DNA of 64,000 nt, from NCBI RefSeq assembly GCF_000332155.1, contig NZ_KB235903.1, forward strand, positions 1,332,747 through 1,396,746. Reading direction: 5' to 3'. Positions 1 to 7,158 of this stretch are shown here, piece after piece (the stretch's first letter is position 1; the number at the start of each line of letters is the position of its first letter). The position numbers were made by a program, and so were the translations under genes. The notes below the pieces were generated by a model, which ran no database searches, had not been told where the DNA came from, and worked only from the letters and a program-made list of their open reading frames with translations. Source of the stretch: Kamptonema formosum PCC 6407. Its GTDB lineage: Bacteria; Cyanobacteriota; Cyanobacteriia; Cyanobacteriales; Microcoleaceae.

Positions 1-816
1 TCCCCCGCTCCCCATCTCCCCCATCGCCGGTGTCGGTTCTCCTTCAAACTCAAACACACCCGTGTGCCACCGCCAAAACTCTGGCACTGACTGCTGAATT
101 GTAAATAGCCAAGGTTTCGGTAGCCACAGCAACAAATTAAACTGCCATGTGGGAAGATGCGATTCAACATTCCTGAGATTGCTCAAAAATGACCACTGTA
201 AGGCTGCTGGCTGCCTTGTTAAGTGTTCTGCTCCGAGAATTTGAAAGGTGGGTACGCGCTTGCCAAAGGATGCTTTCTGAGGCGCAGGAGACTGTGCTAA
301 CCAGTTTGAAATCTGAGCGATGGGATTAGGATCGCTTAAGTTCAGCTCTAAGCTGACAAATCGAGGGTAAGGAAGTTGTGAGTTTTGAGAGATTGTTCCA
401 GTTTGCTTTACACCGAGCAAGGCTTCGCGTTTGGCAACGCTGAGCGGTTTTGAGAGATGGCTTCGTTCCTGGTAACGCTGAGCGGTTTTAAGATTGCTTT
501 GCTCATCAGCTAAAGCTATGTACTTCTGTTCTCCCAACTCTTGACGGCTCTTGCTTTGTTTTTCCCCGCGCTTGGCGATTTTGAACTCTGACTTCTCCTC
601 CAAGTCTTGCAAGTTTTCTGCTTTCCTTTCCTCTCCCTCTGTACCAGCTAATTCTGTTTGTAAACGTGCTGCTAGGCAATCACGCAGCCATAAGTCGTCA
701 CAGACTGCGATAAAAATTTGACGACGCAAATTGAGCTTGAGAGCCTGTTTCAAGCGGTGATAGATCAGCCTATTGGAACTAGAAACTTGGTGGGAAGGAA
801 TAGCCATTGCGGTCAT
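1..816 (-). CDS. N-terminal part of a large protein of unknown function (runs off left edge)
   Basis: An open minus-strand frame of 272 codons without a stop continues past the window edge. It begins at ATG 814-816; a second in-frame ATG at 805-807 gives MAIPSH and could be the true start. The first 50 residues (LKLNLRRQIFIAVCDDLWL, then a run of Arg and Leu) look folded. They are followed by a charged Lys/Glu/Gln-rich stretch and then a hydrophobic, Trp-rich part near residues 230-255. The last ten visible codons read GEMGSGG, which is the same GGGGAGATGGGGAG repeat that fills spacers elsewhere, so the minisatellite has entered this coding frame too. I do not recognise the family. Absence of stops over the full length and sensible composition support it being real. 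Confidence 0.65.
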   Translation of the reverse strand, partial: MTAMAIPSHQVSSSNRLIYHRLKQALKLNLRRQIFIAVCDDLWLRDCLAARLQTELAGTEGEERKAENLQDLEEKSEFKIAKRGEKQSKSRQELGEQKYIALADEQSNLKTAQRYQERSHLSKPLSVAKREALLGVKQTGTISQNSQLPYPRFVSLELNLSDPNPIAQISNWLAQSPAPQKASFGKRVPTFQILGAEHLTRQPAALQWSFLSNLRNVESHLPTWQFNLLLWLPKPWLFTIQQSVPEFWRWHTGVFEFEGEPTPAMGEMGSGG

Positions 817-819
817 ATA

Positions 820-854
820 GCTAGGGGCTAGGGACTAGGGGCTAGGGGCTAGGG
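820..854. repeat. CTAGGGG heptamer tandem repeat
   Basis: About five copies of a CTAGGGG-type heptanucleotide (one variant CTAGGGA) directly upstream of the leftmost gene. The same heptamer recurs near 9440, 21325, 41690, 42000, 49400 and 55035. The rest of the spacer up to 1298 has HIP1 sites but no gene I can support. Confidence 0.8.
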
Positions 855-1253
855 AAGAGAGAAGAGGGGAGAGTGTCAAGTTGTGTACATTCTCTTTTTC
901 AAGCTGTGTGGCAAGGCTCAGGATTGCGGCTTCCTTAACTCTATGACTGCGTGACTCTGCCGTAATACTACTATCGCAATATTGAGTAGTTGGGCCGTCA
1001 GTAATCATATAAATCTCTAACTCAAATATGTTCTATTTCAGTTTTTAAACTATTTTGTAGTAACAGTTAACAGAGCTGACTTAGAAACAAATTTAACTGA
1101 GAAACCAGATTGTAGCTGTTAGCTCGGTGCGATCGCGAACCACACCAACCCAGATCGATGACATCCCGTTACCCTACAATCTTCTCATCTGCATCTGGGT
1201 TATGCCAAGCTAGGCTAAGCAGTTATGGATGCGATCGCATGATAAGCTTGTGT

Positions 1254-1293
1254 TATACTGTGAGCATATCTAGGGAAAAACTATGATAAGGAG
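1254..1293 (+). promoter_or_regulatory. Putative -10 box and ribosome binding site of the toxin-antitoxin pair
   Basis: A TATACT hexamer lies at 1254-1259, and a strong AAGGAG Shine-Dalgarno at 1288-1293 sits five bases before the antitoxin ATG at 1299. No convincing -35 is visible at the usual spacing, so the -10 assignment is tentative; the RBS is clear. Confidence 0.5.
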
Positions 1294-1298
1294 ATACA

Positions 1299-1508
1299 AT
1301 GTCTGAAATTACGCTAAACCCAGATCAAATCAAGGAAATTTTGAAAAGTGCCATCGTCGAACTGCTGCGCGATAACCGAGAAGAAGTCTCTGAGTTTCTG
1401 ACAGAAATTATCGAAGACGTTGCTATGGAACGGGCGATCGCGGAAGGTAAAACCACCGAAATTGTCAGCCGTCAATCCATCTTTCAACTTCTGGAGCCGA
1501 AAGTATGA
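1299..1508 (+). CDS. Antitoxin-like small protein of a RelE/ParE-type module
   Basis: A 69-residue, acidic, helical protein (SAIVELLRDNREEVSEFL, then a Glu-rich segment) with a good RBS. It overlaps the next gene by four bases (ATGA-type coupling at 1505-1508), the usual layout of antitoxin followed by toxin. It has the look of cyanobacterial small antitoxins that precede RelE/ParE toxins; no clear DNA-binding motif can be read from the sequence alone. The partner toxin appears truncated, so the module may survive only as an orphan antitoxin. The identification rests mainly on gene order. Confidence 0.7.
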   Translation: MSEITLNPDQIKEILKSAIVELLRDNREEVSEFLTEIIEDVAMERAIAEGKTTEIVSRQSIFQLLEPKV

Positions 1509-1711
1509 ACGTCGAGTTTAGAAAAAGCTTTGAAAAAGATATTGGCAAAATTCGCGATGGAGATTTACTAGGGAGAATAAAAGCCGTGATTGAAGAAGTT
1601 GAAAATGCTGAAAGCCTATTGGATGTCAACAATATTAAAAGACTCAAGGCGACGTTACGTCGGAAGTGTGTAAGTCTTGAAATTTCTAAAATCTATAATC
1701 CTGATTCCTGA
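1505..1711 (+). pseudogene. RelE/ParE-type toxin, truncated C-terminus
   Basis: The first ~49 residues (MNVEFRKSFEKDIGKI, then LLGRIKAVIEEVENAE and NNIKRLKA) match the N-terminal helices of RelE/ParE-family toxins. Full-length members continue after this point into a beta-sheet with YRIRVGDYR-type and R-x-Y residues needed for activity. Here the frame instead ends in 19 unrelated residues (TLRRKCVSLEISKIYNPDS) at 68 aa, short of the usual 85-95. The sequence past 1654 does not encode the missing strands in any frame I can read, and the stop overlaps the convergent neighbour. I infer a 3' deletion and probable loss of toxicity. Confidence 0.7.
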
Positions 1712-2547
1712 ATTGCTAAAGTTAAATCCTCACTTAACCCCAAATAATCAGCCCAAGAATTGAGATAATCAAAATCTAAAGATACTCCTTGCACTTTCAA
1801 AATTCCCAATACATCCCGCCATTGTTTCTCAGACTTACTACGCTTTCCCCATCGCAATTTGTTGAGAATTAAATCTTCTGGTGATGCTAGGTAAACTTCT
1901 GTACCTTCGGGAATTGCATATTGTTGCTTTCTCTCAAACTTGATGCGGTCAAATTCATCGTTTCCCGTTATCATTAAATCAGCACGAGCAATACTTTCTA
2001 TATGGGTAACTTGTAAAGTTTGCATTCGTCCAGAAATTACATCTTCTAATCCGGGAACATAAAATCCAATTCGCTCTAATTCAGTTGCTAACAAGCTAAT
2101 ATCTTTTAATTCGATCGAAATTACTATATCCAAATCTTGAGTAGTACGGGGTTCTCCGAAGGCGATCGCAGCCACACCACCAGTGATATAATAAGGAATA
2201 TCAAGAGATTCAAAGATAGGGTGCAATTGAGCAGCCAAGGCGATAGAATCTTGCACCCAAGTCATTTTATTTCCCTGTGGAATGTAATTAGGATGACAGT
2301 TTTCTTGTAACCAGGCTAAGGCAAGTTTTCGGGCAAACTCTTGATGAGATAAATTGGGGAATCGTTTATAAAAACAGTTGATGGAAAACTGGCGAGCACT
2401 GCGATTTAATGCTTTTCCCATTGCTAAGCGTTGTTGGGGCGATCGCTGTCTGAGTAGCCAGAATTGAAAGGCATCTACTTCCGGGGAAGTATCTTCTGCT
2501 TGCGATCGATAGCCCGGTTTGAGAATGAATTTGGGTATGGCTAGCAT
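1693..2547 (-). CDS. Nucleotidyltransferase-fold protein (AbiEii/MNT-like)
   Basis: 284 residues. The central part has a nucleotidyltransferase-type core: YYITGGVAAIAFGEPRTTQDLDIVI (given here as two blocks, GGVAAIAFGEPR and TTQDLDIVI), in which the G-G, R and D-x-D pattern matches small nucleotidyltransferases used as antitoxins or antibiotic-resistance-type enzymes. It is followed by LASPEDLILNKLRWG and KQWRDVLGIL, typical of cyanobacterial proteins with this fold (often annotated as nucleotidyl transferase AbiEii/DUF6036-like). The N-terminal ~90 residues form a separate helical region. It ends 19 bases inside the truncated toxin on the other strand. Substrate and partner are unknown. Confidence 0.72.
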   Translation of the reverse strand: MLAIPKFILKPGYRSQAEDTSPEVDAFQFWLLRQRSPQQRLAMGKALNRSARQFSINCFYKRFPNLSHQEFARKLALAWLQENCHPNYIPQGNKMTWVQDSIALAAQLHPIFESLDIPYYITGGVAAIAFGEPRTTQDLDIVISIELKDISLLATELERIGFYVPGLEDVISGRMQTLQVTHIESIARADLMITGNDEFDRIKFERKQQYAIPEGTEVYLASPEDLILNKLRWGKRSKSEKQWRDVLGILKVQGVSLDFDYLNSWADYLGLSEDLTLAIQESGL

Positions 2548-2564
2548 ATAGCGATCGCTTCGGT

Positions 2565-2957
2565 TTACTCCCGCCGTTCCTGGTAATCTTCAGAAGAGGT
2601 AGGATCTAATTCCCATCTGCGATCGTCGCGTTCATTCAAAATATCAGTTGTCCGCAAATCTTCGCCATCTTCCATTTCCAATCCGACAGCAGTTCCTAAT
2701 TCGTCAACAATATTCTGGTCTGGAATTGCAGTCGTTCCCCCCACAGCCTCGTCGCCAACCATAGCCTCTGCTTGGGAGGATGCAGCATCAACATCGCCCC
2801 CTGTTAGTTCGAGATTGGCTGTGTACTCATCTCGATGATCGCGCATTGTCCGCCCGTCAATATTCAGCCCTACTTCCTCGCGAATGCCAGTTCCGTAGGA
2901 TTCGGTAATTTTTTGGGACAAATCGCTAGAATCTTGTTTGTCAGCTTTTTTTACCAT
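2565..2957 (-). CDS. Small acidic cyanobacterial protein (DUF6335-like)
   Basis: 130 residues, strongly acidic and with little predicted hydrophobic core. It contains YGTGIREEVGLNIDGRTMRDHRDEY and a Gly/Asp/Ala stretch with LTGGDVDAA, ending in a Glu/Arg-rich tail. Segments of this kind (TGGDVDAA, VGGTTATPDQN-like) are typical of a cyanobacterial family known as DUF6335, whose role I do not know. It lies 17 bases upstream of the nucleotidyltransferase gene on the same strand, so the two may be co-transcribed. Confidence 0.72.
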   Translation of the reverse strand: MVKKADKQDSSDLSQKITESYGTGIREEVGLNIDGRTMRDHRDEYTANLELTGGDVDAASSQAEAMVGDEAVGGTTAIPDQNIVDELGTAVGLEMEDGEDLRTTDILNERDDRRWELDPTSSEDYQERRE

Positions 2958-3419
2958 AATAATCTCTTTTTGATTGGTGTTAATATCTTAATCTCTATTG
3001 GTTAAAACCAACTACTACCCAAGGAAAGGAATTTATTTTTCTACCCTATCGTCAGGAATAGAAATTTACATCTCTCCCAAAATCTAGAGTTCTAAATAAA
3101 TGTACTTTGAGTTCATCAATTGTATTCTTGACTTCTCAGCCTTGGTCGCACTAACTTATGAAACAACAGTCCGATCGAGTTCGATCCTAATCTTTGTCTG
3201 GCTTGAGTAATTGCCGATTTATAATGACAGAGAAAAGTTGAATTTTACATTCAATTACGGCGTTTGGTTTCTAGTAGTTCTGGATTTTAACGCCGATGAA
3301 AGCCTACCGATTGCTACTCGAAATAAACTAGGGGTAGCGAAGCCTTCGCGTGAGAAACTGAGGCAAGTTTACCCCAAATTCCAGTACAAAAGCTTCGCAA
3401 TTAGCGAAAAATCCGAAAA
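2958..3419. other. Spacer without a supportable gene
   Basis: AT-rich spacer. It holds a 70-codon TTG-started frame (3211-3423) that I do not accept as a gene because it has no RBS and includes a GGTAGCGAAGCCTTCGCG palindrome of the kind scattered through cyanobacterial spacers. Confidence 0.5.
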
Positions 3420-3905
3420 CTAAGACATCGCTTGAGCGATATAATCAAAGTAAGGAGCAGCTTCCTTAGCATCATCCTCATTCAGCAAGGAAATAGAAGC
3501 TTCCTTTAAACATCGGATGGCTTCGGCCATTCCGGGGACGGGAACGCCCAAAGAGTTGTACATCTCCCGTACTCCAATCAAACCAATCTTTTCAATGGGC
3601 TCCTTATCGCCTGCGAGGATACCATAAGTGATCAGGCGCAAATACCAACCGTAGTCGCGCAGACACAAAGATCGTTCCCGCGTACCATAGGCATTTCCAC
3701 CAGGAGAAATGAAGTCCGGGCGTTTCTTCCAGAGTTTCTTGCTGGCTTCTTCAACAATCTTTTTCTCACTTTCAGATAAGGTGGTAGCAATACGCACCCG
3801 TTGAGAACCTGTTTTAAAAAAAGAATTGATGCTCTGGAGCTCGCCGGCACTGGGGTAGCGAAGCTCGTCATCGGCTTGGAGTATAACTTGGCTAACTACG
3901 CTCAT
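3420..3905 (-). CDS. apcD: Allophycocyanin alpha-B subunit (terminal emitter)
   Basis: 161 residues from ATG 3903-3905 (an upstream in-frame start at 3965 adds 20 residues that do not belong to the family). The sequence begins [19 protein letters not shown] and ends [17 protein letters not shown], diagnostic for ApcD rather than ApcA. The bilin-binding cysteine is at residue 81 within [14 protein letters not shown]. The phycobilisome-core protein carries one phycocyanobilin and acts as a long-wavelength emitter, passing energy mainly toward photosystem I. The gene stands alone, which is normal for apcD. The AT-rich leader carries only a weak GAGA before the start. Confidence 0.96.
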   Translation of the reverse strand: MSVVSQVILQADDELRYPSAGELQSINSFFKTGSQRVRIATTLSESEKKIVEEASKKLWKKRPDFISPGGNAYGTRERSLCLRDYGWYLRLITYGILAGDKEPIEKIGLIGVREMYNSLGVPVPGMAEAIRCLKEASISLLNEDDAKEAAPYFDYIAQAMS

Positions 3906-4408
3906 AAAAAAATCTCGGTAAGTGGGAAACTCAGAGTGTTTAGACCTGAGATGGAAACGATACAAGCGGTTTTAACCGCCTACCCCTTTCGGGGCTAGAT
4001 AAGTAGAGGAATGGTACTTATCTAATCCCTGTATTGCCGGGAACGCCTTGCCATTCCAGTGATGTTTGCTTCGACCTTGTTATTCGGGCTTGTTCGACCT
4101 GCAACACTGTTTCAGTGACCTTAAAACTGTTTAATTGCAGATAACAGAGCGGGGAACTAGCGTCGCATTCCCAGGTGTTATGACCCAAATAACGGCTACC
4201 CTTCGATTGCGCTCAGGGTGGTCTGGTCAGTACAGCTTCCATGATTGCTCATACAAGCTCCGTCTACGAGAGCGGGGTTACTGACGGGTATGCAAATTTT
4301 TTAGGGTAACACTAAATTAGTTTAACGACTTAGCGGGGCACAAACCAAGAGAGGGAAGCCATTGGTGACAGGAAATCCGCGATAATAAAGATCCGCGCTT
4401 TCTCACCT
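3906..4408. other. Spacer rich in short hairpins upstream of apcD and rlmD
   Basis: A 500-bp divergent spacer. Near apcD it has closely packed palindromes: GCGGTTTTAACCGC (3965-3978), CCCCTTTCGGGG (3982-3993) and AGATAAGTA/TACTTATCT arms around 3998-4024. Further on, CAGTGACC, TCGACC and CTTGTT motifs recur in both orientations (4060-4130). No ORF or known RNA family is recognised. It could be a structured apcD leader or a small RNA; this is inference only. Confidence 0.4.
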
Positions 4409-5806
4409 ATGACTAAAACAAAATCCCCAATCTCAAATCCTCAATCTGCGATCGCCCAACAAGGTCAACTGGTTGAGCTCGAAATTATCGACTTGGCCGA
4501 CAGTGGCGACGGGGTAGGTCGCCTGGGTCAGCTAGTTGTTTTTGTCCCGGATACTGTTCCAGGCGATCGCGCCATAGTCCGCCTCATGCAAGTCAAAAGC
4601 GACTCCGCAACAGGCAAACTCCACGAACTCACTGAAATATCCGACCGCCGCATCCGACCTATGTGCATTGTCGCAGATAAGTGTGGCGGCTGTCAGTGGC
4701 AACACATTGATTGGCACTACCAACTTGAAGCGAAACAAAATATAGTCATTCAAGCTCTACAACGTATCGGCGGATTCACCGCACCCCCTGTAGATCCAGT
4801 GTTAACCGGCCCTGACCTTACAGCTTTAGGCTATCGCAACAAAGCCACCTATCCCCTAGCAACCTCCTCCACAGGTCAAGTCCAAGCGGGTTATTACCAA
4901 AAAGGCAGTCATCGGTTGATTAACCTCAATCAGTGTCCCGTCCAAGACGAAGACCTTAATCCTTTATTGAAAGACATAAAAAAGGATATACAGCAGCGCG
5001 GTTGGAAGACCTACGATGAAAAGCAGCAAACTGGAGAATTGCGTCACCTATCTGTACGTATTGGACGACGTACAGGTGAGATTTTGCTGACTTTAATAGT
5101 TCGGAGTGGGGATTTATCGGGAATTGAAGCACAAGCTTCCGAATGGCTGAAGCGCTATCCTCAACTGGTAGGCGTGTGTTTGAATATCAACCCCCGCAAT
5201 ACTAATGTCATCTTTGGCCCAGAAACTCGCTGTATTGCTGGTAAACCTTACCTGCTGGAAATTTTTTCTGGTTTAGAGTTTCAAATTCGCGCCGATACTT
5301 TCTTCCAAGTCAATAGTGAGGCCGCTGAGACGCTGTTACAGGTAATTGCGGATGAGTTGCACCTTGAAGGTAATGAAGTTTTGGTTGATGCTTACTGCGG
5401 GATTGGCACGTTTACTTTGCCTTTAGCAAAATTTGTGAGTAAGGCAATAGGTTTAGAATTGCAAGGGGCGGCAGTCAAGCAAGCTCAGTTAAATGCTGAA
5501 TTAAATCACTTGACAAATGTAGCTTTTTATGTTGGGGCAGTAGAAAATTTGTTACCGCAGTTAGATGTTACGCCAGATGTAGTTTTACTTGACCCGCCGA
5601 GGAAGGGTTGCGATCGCACGGTTCTAGAAACTCTCGTCGCCACCCAACCCAGCCGCATCGCCTACATTAGCTGTAAACCCTCCACCCTCGCCCGCGATCT
5701 GAAATTCCTCTGCCAAAATGGAGGCTATAAATTACAGCGAGTACAGCCAGCAGATTTCTTTCCCCAAACCCCCCATGTTGAATGTGCAGCCTTTTTGGTG
5801 CGCTGA
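4409..5806 (+). CDS. rlmD: 23S rRNA (uracil-5-)-methyltransferase, RlmD/RumA type
   Basis: 465 residues. An N-terminal TRAM domain (about 18-75) is followed by iron-sulphur cysteines C86, C92 and C95 (KCGGCQWQH) and a fourth in LNQCPVQ. The SAM-binding methyltransferase core carries VDAYCGIGTFTLPLA and LLDPPRKGCDRTVLE, and the catalytic cysteine sits in AYISCKPSTLARDL. These are the hallmarks of the TrmA/RlmC/RlmD family, which makes 5-methyluridine in RNA. The 4Fe-4S cluster and TRAM favour an rRNA-type enzyme, though the exact site (U747 or U1939) cannot be told from sequence. Monocistronic; a dense minisatellite starts right after the stop. Confidence 0.9.
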   Translation: MTKTKSPISNPQSAIAQQGQLVELEIIDLADSGDGVGRLGQLVVFVPDTVPGDRAIVRLMQVKSDSATGKLHELTEISDRRIRPMCIVADKCGGCQWQHIDWHYQLEAKQNIVIQALQRIGGFTAPPVDPVLTGPDLTALGYRNKATYPLATSSTGQVQAGYYQKGSHRLINLNQCPVQDEDLNPLLKDIKKDIQQRGWKTYDEKQQTGELRHLSVRIGRRTGEILLTLIVRSGDLSGIEAQASEWLKRYPQLVGVCLNINPRNTNVIFGPETRCIAGKPYLLEIFSGLEFQIRADTFFQVNSEAAETLLQVIADELHLEGNEVLVDAYCGIGTFTLPLAKFVSKAIGLELQGAAVKQAQLNAELNHLTNVAFYVGAVENLLPQLDVTPDVVLLDPPRKGCDRTVLETLVATQPSRIAYISCKPSTLARDLKFLCQNGGYKLQRVQPADFFPQTPHVECAAFLVR

Positions 5807-5807
5807 G

Positions 5808-6017
5808 GGCGGGGGAGCGGGGGAGATGGGGAGCGGGGGGGCGGGGGAGCAGCGGAGATGGGGAGCAGGGGAGATGGGGAGATGGGGAGATGGGAAGATG
5901 GCTAATTAGCCATTAGCCATTAGCCATTAGCCATTAGCCATTAGCCATTAGCCATTAGCCATTAGCCATTAGCCATTAGCCATTAGCCATTAGCCATTAG
6001 CCATTACCCATTACCCA
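5808..6017. repeat. Compound minisatellite: G-rich octamers then TTAGCCA heptamers
   Basis: 5808-5901 is an imperfect array of GGGGGAGC and GGGGAGAT octamer-type units. It passes directly into about fourteen nearly perfect TTAGCCA heptamers (5905-6005), ending in variants TTACCCA and TTCCCAA. Together with the downstream spacer this fills the gap between rlmD and the next gene. Confidence 0.92.
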
Positions 6018-6127
6018 ATTCCCAATTTTCCTAAGTAGAATTGTCTGTACTACTTAGGGGGGTTATCTCGAAAGGAAATTTAGAAGACAATTTGTGAAGA
6101 TATAAAGAGTAAGTCGAGGAAAAATTA

Positions 6128-6445
6128 ATGAGCTTTTCAATCCAATCGCTTTATACCTGGTATCGCAACACCCTTCGCAATCCCAAATATCGTTGGTGGA
6201 TTGTTCTGGGAACTCTAGCCTATCTGATCAGTCCGATTGATATCGCTCCCGACTTTCTGCCAATTGTCGGGCAAATTGATGATATCGCTATTCTGACCCT
6301 CCTGGTTTCCGAAGTCTCGCAGATGGCGATCGAGTATGCTAAATCCCGTCAAGCTGCAAGTGGTACCGAAGCCTCCGATCCAGTCAATGATAGCCCTAGT
6401 TACAATCCTGGTACTGTTGACGTGGATGCGGTTTCTGTTAAATGA
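6128..6445 (+). CDS. YkvA family (DUF1232) small membrane protein
   Basis: 105 residues. The core YRNTLRNPKYRWWIVLGTLAYLISP followed by DIAPDFLPIVGQIDDIAIL is the DUF1232 signature: a hydrophobic helix, then the P-x-D-x-x-PD-x-x-P-x-x-G-x-x-DD pattern. The role of the family is unknown. The C-terminal 35 residues are polar and disordered. Stand-alone gene. Confidence 0.88.
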   Translation: MSFSIQSLYTWYRNTLRNPKYRWWIVLGTLAYLISPIDIAPDFLPIVGQIDDIAILTLLVSEVSQMAIEYAKSRQAASGTEASDPVNDSPSYNPGTVDVDAVSVK

Positions 6446-6580
6446 TGGTCAACTAAATTTTCAAGATTTAACCTCCAACCCTGAAGCGTGTCTCTCGGAG
6501 ATAGTTGATTAGGATTGGAGGTTTTTAATATGAACACTCCCAACGCCATTGATTTGATTTGTGTCTATCTAATTAACTAG

Positions 6581-6671
6581 GACTTACGCCGCTCAAAAAC
6601 CCGGTTTCTGCGTCAATCTTTCTCGAAAAAAGCGATGATTTTGGTCAGAAAGCGGGTTTTTTGCGTAAGTC
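6581..6671. mobile_element. Miniature inverted-repeat element, family A, copy 1
   Basis: A 91-bp sequence bounded by GACTTACGC (6581-6589) and its exact complement GCGTAAGTC (6663-6671). Inside, an AAAACCCGGTTTCTG arm and a CAGAAAGCGGGTTTT arm form a second inverted pair around the interior ATGATTTTGGT. A second copy is at 55895-55992. It is too short to encode a protein, so any movement would depend on a transposase elsewhere. Confidence 0.85.
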
Positions 6672-6779
6672 ATATTAACATCTAATTTAACTCAGCTCTA
6701 GGTAAAGATTGCTGGAATAAATTACTATCATGCAGATGACTTAACTAAAATTTCTTTGAAAGCGATCGCCGAAAACATA

Positions 6780-6908
6780 ATGTTACCAGAATTCTATCAG
6801 AGAAGCTTACAAACACAACTGACGCACGCTCAGTTTGTGCTGTTAAAAATATTAGTACAACGGTGTTGCCAACTAAATTCTTCTGCCTTATACTATAAAT
6901 TGAGATAA
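6780..6908 (+). pseudogene. Remnant of an IS4-type transposase N-terminus
   Basis: A 42-codon frame, MLPEFYQRSLQTQLTHAQ followed by FVLLKILVQ, resembles the start of cyanobacterial IS4-family transposases (MLPEFYQ..L..QLT..Q...LK.LV). It then degenerates and stops at 6908. No terminal repeats or catalytic DDE region follow. Family assignment comes from recall of the N-terminal pattern only. Confidence 0.5.
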
Positions 6909-7158
6909 TATGCAAGTTCCAGAAGAACATTTTGATGGTCAGCAATTGCTTTTAAAGAGAAGGCAATATGCTCGTCGCCGCCCCTAAATACCTCTAAAAA
7001 AGTGGAAGTTGCGACTGATATTATGTAACCTATATTTAGGCTCCGACTCAGGGTATCTAAGGGGATCGCTAAAGATTACTAAAATTGGTATTAAAAATCT
7101 GTTGTGAATCCTCTACCTTCTGAGAATATTAGCTAAGGTAGAATCTCAGGAATCAGGC

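Larger units (their letters stand above)
6446..7158. other. Spacer holding a miniature element and a transposase remnant
   Basis: Contains the family A miniature element (6581-6671) and an IS4-like transposase fragment (6780-6908), listed separately. The remainder is AT-rich with no supportable gene. Confidence 0.6.

Noticed and set aside
3211-3423. 70-codon plus-strand frame beginning with TTG
   Set aside because: No RBS, includes an intergenic palindrome, and runs into the apcD stop; not supported.
3906-3965. A 20-residue N-terminal extension of ApcD
   Set aside because: ApcD proteins are 161 residues and start MSVV; the extension has no RBS and is not conserved in the family.
5905-6005. 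Regularly spaced repeats that might be taken for a CRISPR array
   Set aside because: Units are seven bases with no spacers; this is a simple tandem array.
6745-6945. 66-codon minus-strand frame over the transposase remnant
   Set aside because: It is antisense to the recognisable IS4-like fragment and has no RBS.
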